A stretch of DNA of 64,000 bases, taken from Pleomorphomonas sp. NRK KF1 (lineage in GTDB: Bacteria; Pseudomonadota; Alphaproteobacteria; Rhizobiales; Pleomorphomonadaceae). The notes beneath the pieces were generated by a model. It searched no databases. It saw nothing but the letters and a program-made list of their open reading frames with translations, and was not told where the DNA came from. Positions 34,374 through 43,174 of this stretch are shown one piece after another; positions within the stretch are counted from its first letter, which is position 1, and the number at the start of each line of letters is the position of its first letter. Location of the stretch: assembly GCF_023721755.1 (NCBI RefSeq), contig NZ_JAMDLH010000008.1, positions 1-64,000 of the forward strand. The letters run 5' to 3'. The translations under genes and the position numbers were made by a program.

Positions 34374-34419
34374 GGGTGTGCCTTCTTGCGGAGGAGATGG
34401 TGGTCACTTTAATAGCGCC

Positions 34420-34436
34420 AGTAACAGGAAGTTACT
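34420..34436. promoter_or_regulatory. HxlR operator
   Basis: AGTAAC (34420-34425) and GTTACT (34431-34436) are a perfect inverted repeat with a 5-bp spacer, 47 bp from the HxlR start and 95 bp from the SDR start. Half-sites of this kind and spacing suit HxlR-family dimers. Confidence 0.6.
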
Positions 34437-34530
34437 ACCGGGCTCACGTCGGAGTAAAGGCCGCCCGCAGGCGAGCCGGCCAACTGCTCAGGCTGTGAGC
34501 GCAAACAGATGGCAGCGAAAAGGATCTCTC

Positions 34531-35256
34531 ATGACCACCAAGAAAACGATCGCAATATTCGGCGCGGGCACCGGACTTGGAGCTTCTCTTGCACGGCGTT
34601 TCGGTCGCGAAGGCTACCGCGTCGCGCTCGTCGCGCGGTCTGCCGAGCCGCTGGAGAAACGAGCGGCCGAACTGGACGAGGAAGGTATCGAAGCGGCCGC
34701 GTTCCCCGCGGATCTCACGGATCTGGCGGGCATCCCCGCGCTCGTTCGTTCGATCGAAGCACGCTTCGGCACGATCGACGTTGCGGTCTATTCGCCCGTA
34801 CCCTCCAACCTCGGCTTCGTTTCGGCGGTGGACCTCGACAGCGCCACGCTCAAGTCGATGACGCCGATCTATACCTATGCGCCGATCGAGCTGTCGCATG
34901 CGCTGCTGCCGGGCATGCTGGCTCGTGGTGACGGCGCGATTATCCTCGTCACCGGCCTCACGGCCATTCACATCGTGCCCGGCCTCAGCGGCGTTGGCCC
35001 TGCGATGACGGCGGCGCGCAACTATATCCTCACGCTGAATGCCGAAGTGGCCCAAAAAGGCGTGTTCGCCGGATCTGTGAGCATCGGCGCGATGATCGAC
35101 CGCTCGACCGGAATGCGCGCTGCGACAGCCGGCGGTGCGCCACTCGATCCGAGGCTTCAGGTGATCGATCCCGACACCATTGCGGAGGAGATCCGGAACC
35201 TCGTCATCAAGCGGGACCGGGTCGAGGTGATCCTGCCCAAGCCGCCGCAGTCCTGA
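34531..35256 (+). CDS. Short-chain dehydrogenase/reductase (SDR) family oxidoreductase
   Basis: A 241-residue Rossmann protein beginning KKTIAIFGAGTGLGASLARR with the GxGxGLG nucleotide loop, then LVARSAEPLEKRAAEL for NADP preference (Arg after the second strand). The usual catalytic YxxxK is not evident; GVGPAMTAARNYIL stands in that region, so it may be an atypical SDR. AAAAGGATCTCTC precedes the ATG. The HxlR gene is divergent and a DsbA-like gene follows by 68 bp, suggesting a redox-regulated pair. Confidence 0.85.
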   Translation: MTTKKTIAIFGAGTGLGASLARRFGREGYRVALVARSAEPLEKRAAELDEEGIEAAAFPADLTDLAGIPALVRSIEARFGTIDVAVYSPVPSNLGFVSAVDLDSATLKSMTPIYTYAPIELSHALLPGMLARGDGAIILVTGLTAIHIVPGLSGVGPAMTAARNYILTLNAEVAQKGVFAGSVSIGAMIDRSTGMRAATAGGAPLDPRLQVIDPDTIAEEIRNLVIKRDRVEVILPKPPQS

Positions 35257-35324
35257 ACCCAACTCCGATGAGCGTGCGCACGGAATACCCCCGGAGCTGC
35301 ACGCTCAACGACCGGAAAGATGAC

Positions 35325-35969
35325 ATGCCGCTGCAAATCGATCTCTATACCGAGATCACCTGTCCCTGGTGCATCATCGGCCATCACCGCCTCGACAAGG
35401 TCTTGGCGGAGCGCTTCCCCGAGCTTGAGGCGGATATCCGTCAACATCCGGTCCTTCTGCTTCCCGATGCGCCGGCGGAAGGCCTCTACATTCCCGATCT
35501 TCTCCGCTCGCGCTATGGCGTGACCGATCCGAAGGCGTCGTTCGCCCGGCCTGAGGCGGAGGCACGGGCGTCCGGCCTTGATCTTGACCTGAGCCGCCAA
35601 CCCTGGACCTACAGGACGCAGGCCGCGCACGGGTTGGTCCTTGCGGCGCGGGAACGAGGTACGCAGCATCGGCTCACCGTCGCGATCACCCATGCGCATT
35701 TCCTGGAAGCCAAGACCATCTCGGACGCCGATGTCCTCGCGGACATTGCCGTGGCCCATGGGTTCGAACGCCAGGAAGCTCGTGCAATCGCGCTTGACCC
35801 CGAGCAACACAGGCGTGTCGAGCAAGAGGCGGCCCGGGCGATGGCGGCCGGGGTCAGGTCGGTTCCTCACTTCGTCTTCGGCGGACGCATCGCCATCAAC
35901 GGAGGACGCGGCGAGGACGAGATAGTATCGGCCATCCGTGAAGCTGTTGGTGTCGCCACCTCGGCCTGA
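35325..35969 (+). CDS. DsbA-family oxidoreductase (FrnE/HCCA-isomerase-like)
   Basis: A 214-residue cytoplasmic thioredoxin-fold protein with an inserted helical domain. The active site is CPWC (TEITCPWCIIGHHRL, residues 12-15), and the cis-Pro loop is RSVPHFVFGG. This matches FrnE-type proteins that act as cytosolic disulfide isomerases or glutathione-dependent enzymes. GGAAAGATGAC lies before the ATG at 35325; an ATG at 35268 has no such site. It follows the SDR gene and probably shares its HxlR control. Confidence 0.88.
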   Translation: MPLQIDLYTEITCPWCIIGHHRLDKVLAERFPELEADIRQHPVLLLPDAPAEGLYIPDLLRSRYGVTDPKASFARPEAEARASGLDLDLSRQPWTYRTQAAHGLVLAARERGTQHRLTVAITHAHFLEAKTISDADVLADIAVAHGFERQEARAIALDPEQHRRVEQEAARAMAAGVRSVPHFVFGGRIAINGGRGEDEIVSAIREAVGVATSA

Positions 35970-36118
35970 CAAAACCCGGATCAAGCAGGCCGCCTGTTGG
36001 TCGTTTGGGCAAGCGTCCGGAGATGCCGCGCATGCCCGTGGCGGGCGTCGGGCTCGTCTCCGACCGGCTCACTTCCTGCGTCTTCTCGTATCGCCACGGT
36101 CGTTGGTGCAGTTGCAAA

Positions 36119-36135
36119 TTTAGGATCATTCTGAT
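36119..36135. promoter_or_regulatory. Irr-type iron control element before fhuC
   Basis: TTTAGGATCATTCTGAT resembles the rhizobial ICE motif TTTAGAA-N3-TTCTAAA (symmetric, AT-rich, same 3-bp spacer), with three changed positions. It lies 122 bp upstream of fhuC, in the 287-bp gap that holds no gene. A similar element is found upstream of the receptor gene at 42940. Confidence 0.5.
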
Positions 36136-36256
36136 GTTTGCGCCGCGGTGCAAATAAACTTGACTCACCCTATCATCTTTGAGATTGGCGAGGGGGTGGC
36201 CCGCCGTGCCGGGCCGCGGCCGGTGCGTTGCCGGCCGGTGGTCAAGGGATAAGCGC

Positions 36257-37024
36257 GTGTTCTCCGTCTCCAACCTCGACGTCGCCATCGCGGGCACCCC
36301 ACTTCTTCAGGATATCTCCGCCGCCTTCGCGCCGGGCGAGATGATCGGCCTGATCGGCCACAACGGCTCGGGCAAGTCGACGCTGGTCAAGGTGCTGGCC
36401 CGCCAGATCGCCCCTTCCGGGGGATCGGTGACCTATGGCGGCAGGCCGGTCGCCGCCATCGATCCGCGCGCCTTCGCCAAGGAGGTCGCCTATCTGCCGC
36501 AGCACAGCGGCGACACCGGACAGATGACGGTGCGCGAGCTGGTCGCCTGCGGCCGCTACCCCTGGCACGGCGCCCTCGGCCGGTTCAGCGAGGAGGACGC
36601 CCGGGCGGTCGAGGAGGCCATGGCGCGGACGCATGTCGACGGGCTCTCTGGCCGGATCGTCGGCACCATGTCGGGCGGCGAGCGCCAGCGCGTCTGGCTG
36701 GCCATGCTGGTGGCGCAGAACAGCCGCTTCCTGCTGCTCGACGAGCCGACGTCGGCCCTCGACATCGCCCATCAGGTGGAGGTGCTGACGCTGGTCCGGG
36801 CGCTCGCCCACGACAGCGGCCTCGGGGTGATCGTGGTGCTGCACGACGTCAACATGGCCGCCCGCTTCTGCGACCGCATCCTGGCGCTGAAGGGCGGCCG
36901 GCTGCTGATCGACGCCGCGTCGGACACCATCATGAACAGGGCGCTGCTCAGGGAGATCTACGGGGTGAACATGGGCATCACCCGCCACCCCGAGCTCGAC
37001 ATGCCGCTGGCTTACGTCGGTTGA
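36257..37024 (+). CDS. fhuC: Siderophore ABC transporter ATP-binding protein (FhuC-like)
   Basis: A 255-residue ABC ATPase of the iron-siderophore class. Walker A is IGHNGSGKST (about residues 33-42), Q-loop YLPQHSGDTG, signature MSGGERQRVW, Walker B LLLDEPTSALD and the H-loop VLHDVNMAAR. It energises uptake of ferric hydroxamates through FhuB. The GTG at 36257 follows AAGGG; no ATG is available at this N terminus. Its stop overlaps the next start (TGATG), and an ICE-like site lies upstream, so the operon is probably iron-regulated. Confidence 0.92.
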   Translation: MFSVSNLDVAIAGTPLLQDISAAFAPGEMIGLIGHNGSGKSTLVKVLARQIAPSGGSVTYGGRPVAAIDPRAFAKEVAYLPQHSGDTGQMTVRELVACGRYPWHGALGRFSEEDARAVEEAMARTHVDGLSGRIVGTMSGGERQRVWLAMLVAQNSRFLLLDEPTSALDIAHQVEVLTLVRALAHDSGLGVIVVLHDVNMAARFCDRILALKGGRLLIDAASDTIMNRALLREIYGVNMGITRHPELDMPLAYVG

Positions 37025-37917
37025 TGAGGCTGGGCATGCGATCTCTTTCACGACGGAGCCTGCTGGCGGCGGCCGGCGCGAGCCTCTGGGCGCTGCCCAC
37101 CCATGCCGGCGCCAAAGCGCCGAGGATCGTCAGCCTCGACTACGGCCTCTCCTCGACGCTTCTGTCGCTGGGGCTGGCGCCGGTCGGCATCGCCGGGGTC
37201 GCCGACTGGGGCAAGTGGGTGGTCGAGCCGCCGCTGCCGCCGGGGGTGGCCGACGTCGGCGACGCGCTGATGGTCAACCGGGAGGCGCTGACGGCGCTGG
37301 CGCCGACGCTGATCCTGTCGACGCCCTATCTCGACAGCCTGACGCCGATGCTGGAGACGATCGCGCCCGTCCTCAGGCTCTCCGTCTACGACGCCAGCGG
37401 CGGGCCGGTGCTGCCGAAGGCCGAGGCGGCAACGCGGCTTCTCGGCGACCATTTGGGACGGCGCGCCGAGGCCGAAGCCTTTCTCGAACGCGCCGACCGG
37501 CATTTCGATACGTGCCGCGCGGCGGTGCGGGCAGCCGGCGCGCCGCCAGTGGCGGTGATCAGCTTTCTCGACGCGCGGCACGCTCGCATCTACACGGCGC
37601 CCGGCCTGTTCGACGACACGCTCGGCCGCATCGGCATGCGCAACGCCTGGCCTCGCGCCGGGCAATACTGGGGCTTCGACACCATCGGCATCGAACGGCT
37701 GACCGAGATCGACGCGCCCGGCGCGCATCTGATCGCGCTCGAACCCCTGCCGCGCGAGGCGCTGCCGACGCTGAGCGACAGCCCCATCTGGTCGAGCCTC
37801 TCCTTCGTGCGGGAGAGACGCTTCGCCGTTCTGCCGATCACGCTGATGTTCGGCATGGTCAACGAGGCGATGCGCTTCGCCGGCCAGATGGCCGAGTATG
37901 CAAGGCGGGTGACATGA
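37024..37917 (+). CDS. fhuD: Siderophore periplasmic-binding protein (FhuD-like)
   Basis: A 297-residue substrate-binding protein with a Tat-like export signal (SLSRRSLLAAAGASLWALPT, twin Arg). The FhuD/BtuF bi-lobed fold follows: PRIVSLDYGLSSTLLSLGLA, VGDALMVNREALTALAPTLI and VFYDASGG-like hinge blocks. It carries ferric siderophore from the receptor to FhuB in the periplasm. The ATG at 37024 overlaps the fhuC stop; an ATG at 37036 would also work. It overlaps fhuB by ATGA. Lack of other sugar or B12 motifs supports a hydroxamate siderophore. Confidence 0.9.
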   Translation: MRLGMRSLSRRSLLAAAGASLWALPTHAGAKAPRIVSLDYGLSSTLLSLGLAPVGIAGVADWGKWVVEPPLPPGVADVGDALMVNREALTALAPTLILSTPYLDSLTPMLETIAPVLRLSVYDASGGPVLPKAEAATRLLGDHLGRRAEAEAFLERADRHFDTCRAAVRAAGAPPVAVISFLDARHARIYTAPGLFDDTLGRIGMRNAWPRAGQYWGFDTIGIERLTEIDAPGAHLIALEPLPREALPTLSDSPIWSSLSFVRERRFAVLPITLMFGMVNEAMRFAGQMAEYARRVT

Positions 37918-39893
37918 GCGTTTCGGTTTCTCTCCCGCCGTTCCCATCCAGGCATCCGGCGCCCTTCGCCGCCCTTCTGCTGGCGCTGGCCGGATGGCTC
38001 GCCTGGCTCACGATGGCGCCGCTTCTCGCCGCGTCCGGGCCGGTCGACAGTCTCCTTCTGATGAACTCGGCCTTGCCCAGGCTGGCGGTGGCGCTGCTCG
38101 CCGGGGCCGCGCTGGGGCTCTCCGGCGCGCTGTTCCAGTTCGTCCTGAAAAACCCGCTGGCCTCGCCCGCCACGCTCGGCGTGTCGGCGGGCGCCAATCT
38201 GGCGCTGGTCGTCGCCATGCTGTACGCGCCCGCCCTGATGGGGCTCGGGCGCGACGTGGTGGCGCTGGCCGGCAGCGGCATTGCGGCGGCCGTGGTGCTG
38301 CGCCTCGGCGCAAGGCGCGACTTCTCGCCCTTCGTGCTGATCCTCGCCGGCCTCATCGTGTCGCTTTGGTGCGGCGCGCTTGCCGCCATCCTGATCCTGA
38401 TGAACGACCGCTATCTGGCGGGCCTGTTCATCTGGGGCGCCGGGTCTCTGTCGCAACAGAGCTGGCAGCCGGTGCTGTCGCTCGCCCCGAAGCTCCTGGT
38501 CGCCGCCGTGCTCGCCGGGCTGATGCTGCGGCCGCTGGCGCTTCTGGAAGCGGGCGACGTGACGGCGTCGTCGCTGGGCGCCCGCGTGCCGCGCCTGCGC
38601 TTCATGGCCGTCGCCATCGCCGTGGTGCTGGCGGCGCTGGTGACCAGCACGGTGGGCGTGATCGGCTTCATCGGCCTCGTCGCGCCGGCCATCGCCCGCC
38701 TCACCGGCGCGCGGCGTCCGGCGGCGATCCTGCTCTGGTCGGGCGTGTTCGGCGCCGGGCTTCTGTCCGCCACCGACGGGCTGGTGCAGTGGATGGCCGG
38801 CGGCATGAAGGACTTCGTGCCGACGGGCGCCGTCACCGCCGTCATCGGCGCGCCGCTTCTTCTGGCGCTGCTCGGCGGGCTGAAGGCGCGTCACCGACCG
38901 CTGCCGGCCGCCCGTCCGCAGAGGATGGCGGCGAGCGTCGAGCGCTGGGGCAGGGGGCGCTGGGTGGTCCTCGCCCTCGGCTTCCTCCTGCTGCTGACCC
39001 TGGCGCTGTTCGTCGGCAGGGCGCCGCTCACCGGCGGCTGGAGCCTGCCGCCGCTTCCCGTGCTCGACGACATCCTGGCGCTGCGCCTGCCGCGCGTCGT
39101 CGCCGCGCTGTCGGCCGGGGCCATGCTGGCGGTGGCCGGCGTCATCCTGCAACGGCTGACCGGCAACGAACTCGCCAGCCCGGAAGTGCTGGGCATCAGC
39201 GCCGGGGCGACCGTCGGCGTCACCGTGCTGCTGTTCGTCGCCGCCGTGCCGACGCTGCCGCTCCAGCTTCTGGCGGCATCGCTGGGTTCGCTCGCCGTGC
39301 TTGCCGCCATCTTCACGCTGGGCTTCGGAAAGCGCTTCGAGCCAGAGCGCCTTCTGATGGCCGGCGTGGCGCTGAGCGCGCTGGTCGACGCGATCTGCGG
39401 CGTCATCGCCGTCAACGGCGATCCCCGGGCGATGATCCTGTTGCGCTGGATGAGCGGCTCGACCTATTCGGCCGATCTCACGCTGTCGCTGACGGTTCTC
39501 GTGAGCGGCCTCGTCCTGGCCGTCGCCGCTCTCGCCATGCGGCGCTGGCTCGACATCCTGCCGCTCGGAACCGAGACGGCGTCCGGCGTCGGCATCGACC
39601 TCGGCCGCTCCCGCCTGCTGCTGTTCCTGGTGGCCGGCATCCTCTCCGGCGCGGCGACGCTGGCGGCAGGTCCCCTCAGCTTCGCCGGGCTGATGGGGCC
39701 GCATATCGCCCGCGAGCTGGGGCTCAAGCGGGCCGGTTCGCAGATCGTCGGCGGGGCGCTGGCAGGAGCCGGCATCCTGGTGCTGGCCGACTGGGCCGGC
39801 CGCAACCTCGCCTTCCCCTACGAGATGCCGGCCGGCCTGGTGGCGGCGCTGATCGGCACGCCGCTGCTGCTGGCCTTGATAAGGCGTGGGTAA
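37914..39893 (+). CDS. fhuB: Siderophore ABC permease, fused double unit (FhuB-like)
   Basis: A 659-residue inner-membrane permease consisting of two tandem FecCD units, the hallmark of FhuB (single-unit permeases are about 330 residues). Each half repeats LPRLAVALLAGAALGLSGA / LPRVVAALSAGAMLAVAGV, then NPLASPATLGVSAGA / NELASPEVLGISAGA. The EAA-like loops (GVIGFIGLVAPAIARLTGAR and GPLSFAGLMGPHIARELGLK) contact FhuC. It starts four bases inside fhuD (ATGA) and runs 1 bp from the convergent fhuF stop. Confidence 0.95.
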   Translation: MSVSVSLPPFPSRHPAPFAALLLALAGWLAWLTMAPLLAASGPVDSLLLMNSALPRLAVALLAGAALGLSGALFQFVLKNPLASPATLGVSAGANLALVVAMLYAPALMGLGRDVVALAGSGIAAAVVLRLGARRDFSPFVLILAGLIVSLWCGALAAILILMNDRYLAGLFIWGAGSLSQQSWQPVLSLAPKLLVAAVLAGLMLRPLALLEAGDVTASSLGARVPRLRFMAVAIAVVLAALVTSTVGVIGFIGLVAPAIARLTGARRPAAILLWSGVFGAGLLSATDGLVQWMAGGMKDFVPTGAVTAVIGAPLLLALLGGLKARHRPLPAARPQRMAASVERWGRGRWVVLALGFLLLLTLALFVGRAPLTGGWSLPPLPVLDDILALRLPRVVAALSAGAMLAVAGVILQRLTGNELASPEVLGISAGATVGVTVLLFVAAVPTLPLQLLAASLGSLAVLAAIFTLGFGKRFEPERLLMAGVALSALVDAICGVIAVNGDPRAMILLRWMSGSTYSADLTLSLTVLVSGLVLAVAALAMRRWLDILPLGTETASGVGIDLGRSRLLLFLVAGILSGAATLAAGPLSFAGLMGPHIARELGLKRAGSQIVGGALAGAGILVLADWAGRNLAFPYEMPAGLVAALIGTPLLLALIRRG

Positions 39894-40619
39894 TCAGCCC
39901 CGTCCTTGCGGCAGCGGGCAGGTTTCGCCGCAGCCGCCGATGCCCGGCAGCATGTAGCGCAGGCAGCAGACCTTGCGCTGCGATTGCACGCTATCACCGA
40001 CCGAAATGCGCTTGATCGAGCCGTGCAGCGGGTTGTCCATGCCGTCGGCGAGCTTGTATTTGCCGAACAGCTGAAGGCCTGCCGCATCGTCGCTGCCGGG
40101 GTCGAGTTCCCTGGCGATCCAGTCGATGTAGCCGGCGGCGTTGCACCAGAGAAGGCGCGGCGACAGCCGGCAGTGACCGCTCAGGAAGGCGATGGCCGGG
40201 CGGAGGTGATCCTCGATCATCGTCCCCAGGGCGTCACTGGCCTTGAGGCCATGCGCGACGTGTCCGCGATGTGGCAGCACGAATGCGTCCGGCAACCCCG
40301 TGTCGGGCGTGGCGATCATCCTGAGATCGCCGAGCGCCAGCGGCAGCACGAGGCCGAGCCGCCGCCACAGGACGACTGGGGCGATGGCGAGCGTTGAAAA
40401 ATAGTAGAGCGACCACAGCGACGCCACCGCACGCCGGTCGCTCTCGGGGTAGCGGTCGAGAAGCGGAGCGAGCGCGCCGTCGAAGCCTTCGGCGGTGAAC
40501 AGGTCGCGGCAGGCGACCACCCCGCCGCCCGGCGGGGCGGCGAGGCGCAGCTTGCCCGTGAGGTAGCCGGCCAGCGCCGGTTCGGCGCGGGCCAGCAGAT
40601 CGTCCAACTCTCCAGTCAT
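39894..40619 (-). CDS. fhuF: Siderophore-iron reductase FhuF
   Basis: A 241-residue cytoplasmic protein. The C-terminal Cys motif CC-x10-C-x2-C (CCLRYMLPGIGGCGETC) is the [2Fe-2S] site of FhuF, which reduces and releases iron from hydroxamate siderophores. The preceding ferric reductase-like domain carries the YYFSTLAIAPVVLW and CNAAGYIDW blocks. The ATG at 40619 overlaps the receptor stop (TAATG), so it is translated after the receptor. It ends against fhuB on the opposite strand with no gap. Confidence 0.92.
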   Translation of the reverse strand: MTGELDDLLARAEPALAGYLTGKLRLAAPPGGGVVACRDLFTAEGFDGALAPLLDRYPESDRRAVASLWSLYYFSTLAIAPVVLWRRLGLVLPLALGDLRMIATPDTGLPDAFVLPHRGHVAHGLKASDALGTMIEDHLRPAIAFLSGHCRLSPRLLWCNAAGYIDWIARELDPGSDDAAGLQLFGKYKLADGMDNPLHGSIKRISVGDSVQSQRKVCCLRYMLPGIGGCGETCPLPQGRG

Positions 40620-42784
40620 TACCAGCTGTATTTCAGCTTGCCGAAAATGGCGCGACCGTCGCCGTAGTAGTCGGTGCCGTAGTAGGTAGTGGAGACGTAC
40701 TCTTCGTCGAAGATGTTGGTGGCGTTGACCTGGAGGGTGACGTTTTCCGTCATCTTGTAGGCGGCCATGGCGTCGAAGACGATGTGGGAGGGAACCTTGA
40801 CGGTGTTCTCGGCGTCGCCCCAGGTCGAGCCGACATAGCGCGCGCCGGCGCCCAGCGTCAGGTCGCCGAAGGTGCCGTTGCCGGGGATCGTGTAGTCGAG
40901 CCACACGGAGGCAAGGTGGCTGGGCACGCGCTCGGGCGTGTTGCCGATGAGGCCGCTGCTTCCGTCGCTGGTGATCTCGCCATCCCAGTAGGAGTAGGCG
41001 AGCGTGGCGTTGAGGCGGTCGAAGACCTCGAACTTGCCTTCCAGCTCGACGCCGCGCACCCGCACTTCGCCGATCTGCCTCTGCACCGTGTGGGCGTCGT
41101 TCCACGAGGGTACGTTGGTCTGGGTGAGATCGAAGAAGGCCAGCGTGAACAGGCCCTTGAAGTCCTCCGGCTGGAACTTCAGGCCGACCTCGTATTGCGT
41201 GCCTTCCTGGGCCTTCAGCGATCCGTCGACGGCATAGCCGTTGGCGGTGGGCGCCACCAGCGGCTGGAAGGACTCCGAATAGTTGGCATAGGCGGAGAGC
41301 CCCGGCGTCAGCAGGTAGCTGGCGCCGAGCCGCTTGGTGAGGGCGTTTTCCGTGCCGTGGTCGCTGGTGCCGCTGTCGACATAGTCGGCGGTGCTGTCGA
41401 CGTAGTCGTAGCGGAGGCCGCCGGTCAGCGTCAGCCGGTCGAACAGGGTCAGCTCGTCCTGGGCATAGACGCCGAGGGCGCTCTGCTTGACGCGCCAGTT
41501 CACGTAAGGGGCGGTGGTGATGCAGGAGAGGCCGCAATAGACGGGGTTGAAGATGTCGATCGGGCCGACGGTGCCGGAGACGATGTCCTCGCGGGTGTTG
41601 TCATAAGTGAAGTCGGTGCCGAGCAGCAGCTTGTTCCGGGCGCCGCCGATGTCGTGGTCGTATTGCAGCTGGTTGTCGATGGCGAAGCGGTTGGAGCTGC
41701 CGTCGACGGCGAAGGAGGTGCGGTCGGCGGTGGGGTCGGTGGTGGCGCCGTAGACCTCCCGGTAATCGAGGCCGACGTGCGAGTAGCGGGCGTTCTGGCG
41801 GAAGGTGACGCCGTTGTCGAAGCGGTGCATGAACTCGTAGCCGGCGTCCGCCTGGGTGGTGTCGAACTTGTTGAAGTCGGGCTCGCCCAGGAAGGTGTCG
41901 ATGTCGAAGCCCGTCACGCCGTGGGGAATGCCGCGGGCCGGCGAGCCGTTGCGCCGGGAGTAGTTGGTGAGAAGCGTCAGGCTGGTGGCGGCATCCGGGC
42001 TGTAGGTCAGGGCCGGCGCGACATAGAGGCGGTCGTCCTTGGAATAGTCGTAGCTTCGGCCGTCTGACTTCTGGCCCTTCATGGTGATGCGATAGGCCCA
42101 GGGGCTGTCGGGCGACAAGGGACCGCCGATGTCGAGGCCGGTCTCGAAGTGGTTGTCGGTGCCGAGCGTGGTGTAGACCTCGCCGAAGGGCGTCGTGGTC
42201 GGCTTCTTGGTCACTGCGTTGATCAGGCCGCCGGGGCCGTTCAAACCGAACAGCGTCGACGTCGAGCCCTTCAGCACCTCGACCCGCTCAAGCCCGTAAG
42301 GCTCCAGCCGAGCGGCGGTGAACCAGGCGGGAATGCGGGCGGGCAGGCCATCGCGATAGGTGCCGAGCGAGGTCTGATCGAAGCCCCGGATGCGGTAGTA
42401 GTCGTAGCGGTCGTCCGAGCCGAACTCGTCGACCGACACGCCAGAGGTATAGGACACGGCTGCCTGCACCGATTGGGCGGCGCGCGTCTCGATCTCCTTC
42501 TCCGTGACGACGGAGACGGAGTTGGAGCTCCTCAGGATCGGCGTGTCGCTCTTGGTGGCGCTTTGCGACGTGGCGGAGACGATCGACGTCGCCGGGTTGT
42601 CGCCCGTTCCGGTCTCGACGACGATCGGTTCGAGGCTGACGGCCGACGGATTGTCGGCGGACTGGGCGAGGGCCGGCGTCGCCTGGAGCATGGCGATGAC
42701 GACGAGGCTCGTTCCGGAGAACAGAACGGCGCCACGGGCGGCGCCGGCCGACCGGGACGAGTGATTTGCAATGGCTCGGTGCAC
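40619..42784 (-). CDS. TonB-dependent siderophore receptor (FhuA/FoxA-like)
   Basis: A 721-residue outer-membrane receptor. A signal peptide ends at ATPALAQS; the TonB box region and plug follow (SVSVVTEKEIETRAAQSVQA, YRIRGFDQTSLGTYRDGLP, VEVLKGSTSTLFGLNGPGGL), then a 22-strand barrel ending in the outer-membrane signature GKLKYSW with a terminal aromatic. I chose GTG at 42784 because AAGGGGGG precedes it and it yields the signal peptide; a TTG at 42850 would add 22 polar residues. Transcribed toward fhuF, with hairpins and an ICE-like site upstream. Confidence 0.92.
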   Translation of the reverse strand: MHRAIANHSSRSAGAARGAVLFSGTSLVVIAMLQATPALAQSADNPSAVSLEPIVVETGTGDNPATSIVSATSQSATKSDTPILRSSNSVSVVTEKEIETRAAQSVQAAVSYTSGVSVDEFGSDDRYDYYRIRGFDQTSLGTYRDGLPARIPAWFTAARLEPYGLERVEVLKGSTSTLFGLNGPGGLINAVTKKPTTTPFGEVYTTLGTDNHFETGLDIGGPLSPDSPWAYRITMKGQKSDGRSYDYSKDDRLYVAPALTYSPDAATSLTLLTNYSRRNGSPARGIPHGVTGFDIDTFLGEPDFNKFDTTQADAGYEFMHRFDNGVTFRQNARYSHVGLDYREVYGATTDPTADRTSFAVDGSSNRFAIDNQLQYDHDIGGARNKLLLGTDFTYDNTREDIVSGTVGPIDIFNPVYCGLSCITTAPYVNWRVKQSALGVYAQDELTLFDRLTLTGGLRYDYVDSTADYVDSGTSDHGTENALTKRLGASYLLTPGLSAYANYSESFQPLVAPTANGYAVDGSLKAQEGTQYEVGLKFQPEDFKGLFTLAFFDLTQTNVPSWNDAHTVQRQIGEVRVRGVELEGKFEVFDRLNATLAYSYWDGEITSDGSSGLIGNTPERVPSHLASVWLDYTIPGNGTFGDLTLGAGARYVGSTWGDAENTVKVPSHIVFDAMAAYKMTENVTLQVNATNIFDEEYVSTTYYGTDYYGDGRAIFGKLKYSW

Positions 42785-42807
42785 GGAGCCCCCCTTCAAG
42801 TTCCAAA

Positions 42808-42849
42808 CATCCGCTTGCGGATGCGCAGTTAATATGAGTCTATGACTCA
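42808..42849 (-). promoter_or_regulatory. Leader hairpins of the receptor mRNA
   Basis: CATCCGC-TT-GCGGATG (42808-42823) and TGAGTC-TAT-GACTCA (42835-42849) are two perfect small inverted repeats within 65 bp upstream of the receptor GTG. On the minus strand a TTGACT at about 42872-42877 with a 17-bp spacer to CTAAGT gives a candidate promoter, so both repeats could lie at its transcription start and leader. Confidence 0.4.
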
Positions 42850-42939
42850 ACTTAGAGGGGGCGGAGAAAGCCAGTCAACGCGAAAGCGCGACTTTGGAAG
42901 TGTTTTAACTTGGGTATCGGATCTGTCCACAAATGTAAA

Positions 42940-42956
42940 TTTAGAATAATTCAAAT
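42940..42956. promoter_or_regulatory. Irr-type iron control element upstream of the receptor
   Basis: TTTAGAATAATTCAAAT agrees with TTTAGAA-N3-TTCTAAA at 12 of the 14 fixed positions. It lies about 65 bp upstream of the candidate receptor promoter in the 390-bp gap 42785-43174, which holds no gene. It is the second such element of the fhu locus. Confidence 0.55.
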
Positions 42957-43174
42957 TACGAGTGGATTCTCGCGAGATTTCTTGCGCATTTCTCAAGTAT
43001 CAGATCCGGGAGATTCGGCGATTGAATTATGTGTGACCGCTTCTCATCTGGGTCAGCGTCTCGCCGCCTGAGGAATATTGCCGTTTCTTGGCCCCTGAGC
43101 GGCGGCGAGGGTGATCTCTTCTATCGGTGCGCGTTCGGGCGCCTCTCGCGGTGTTCAGGGGCGGGATGGAAGGG

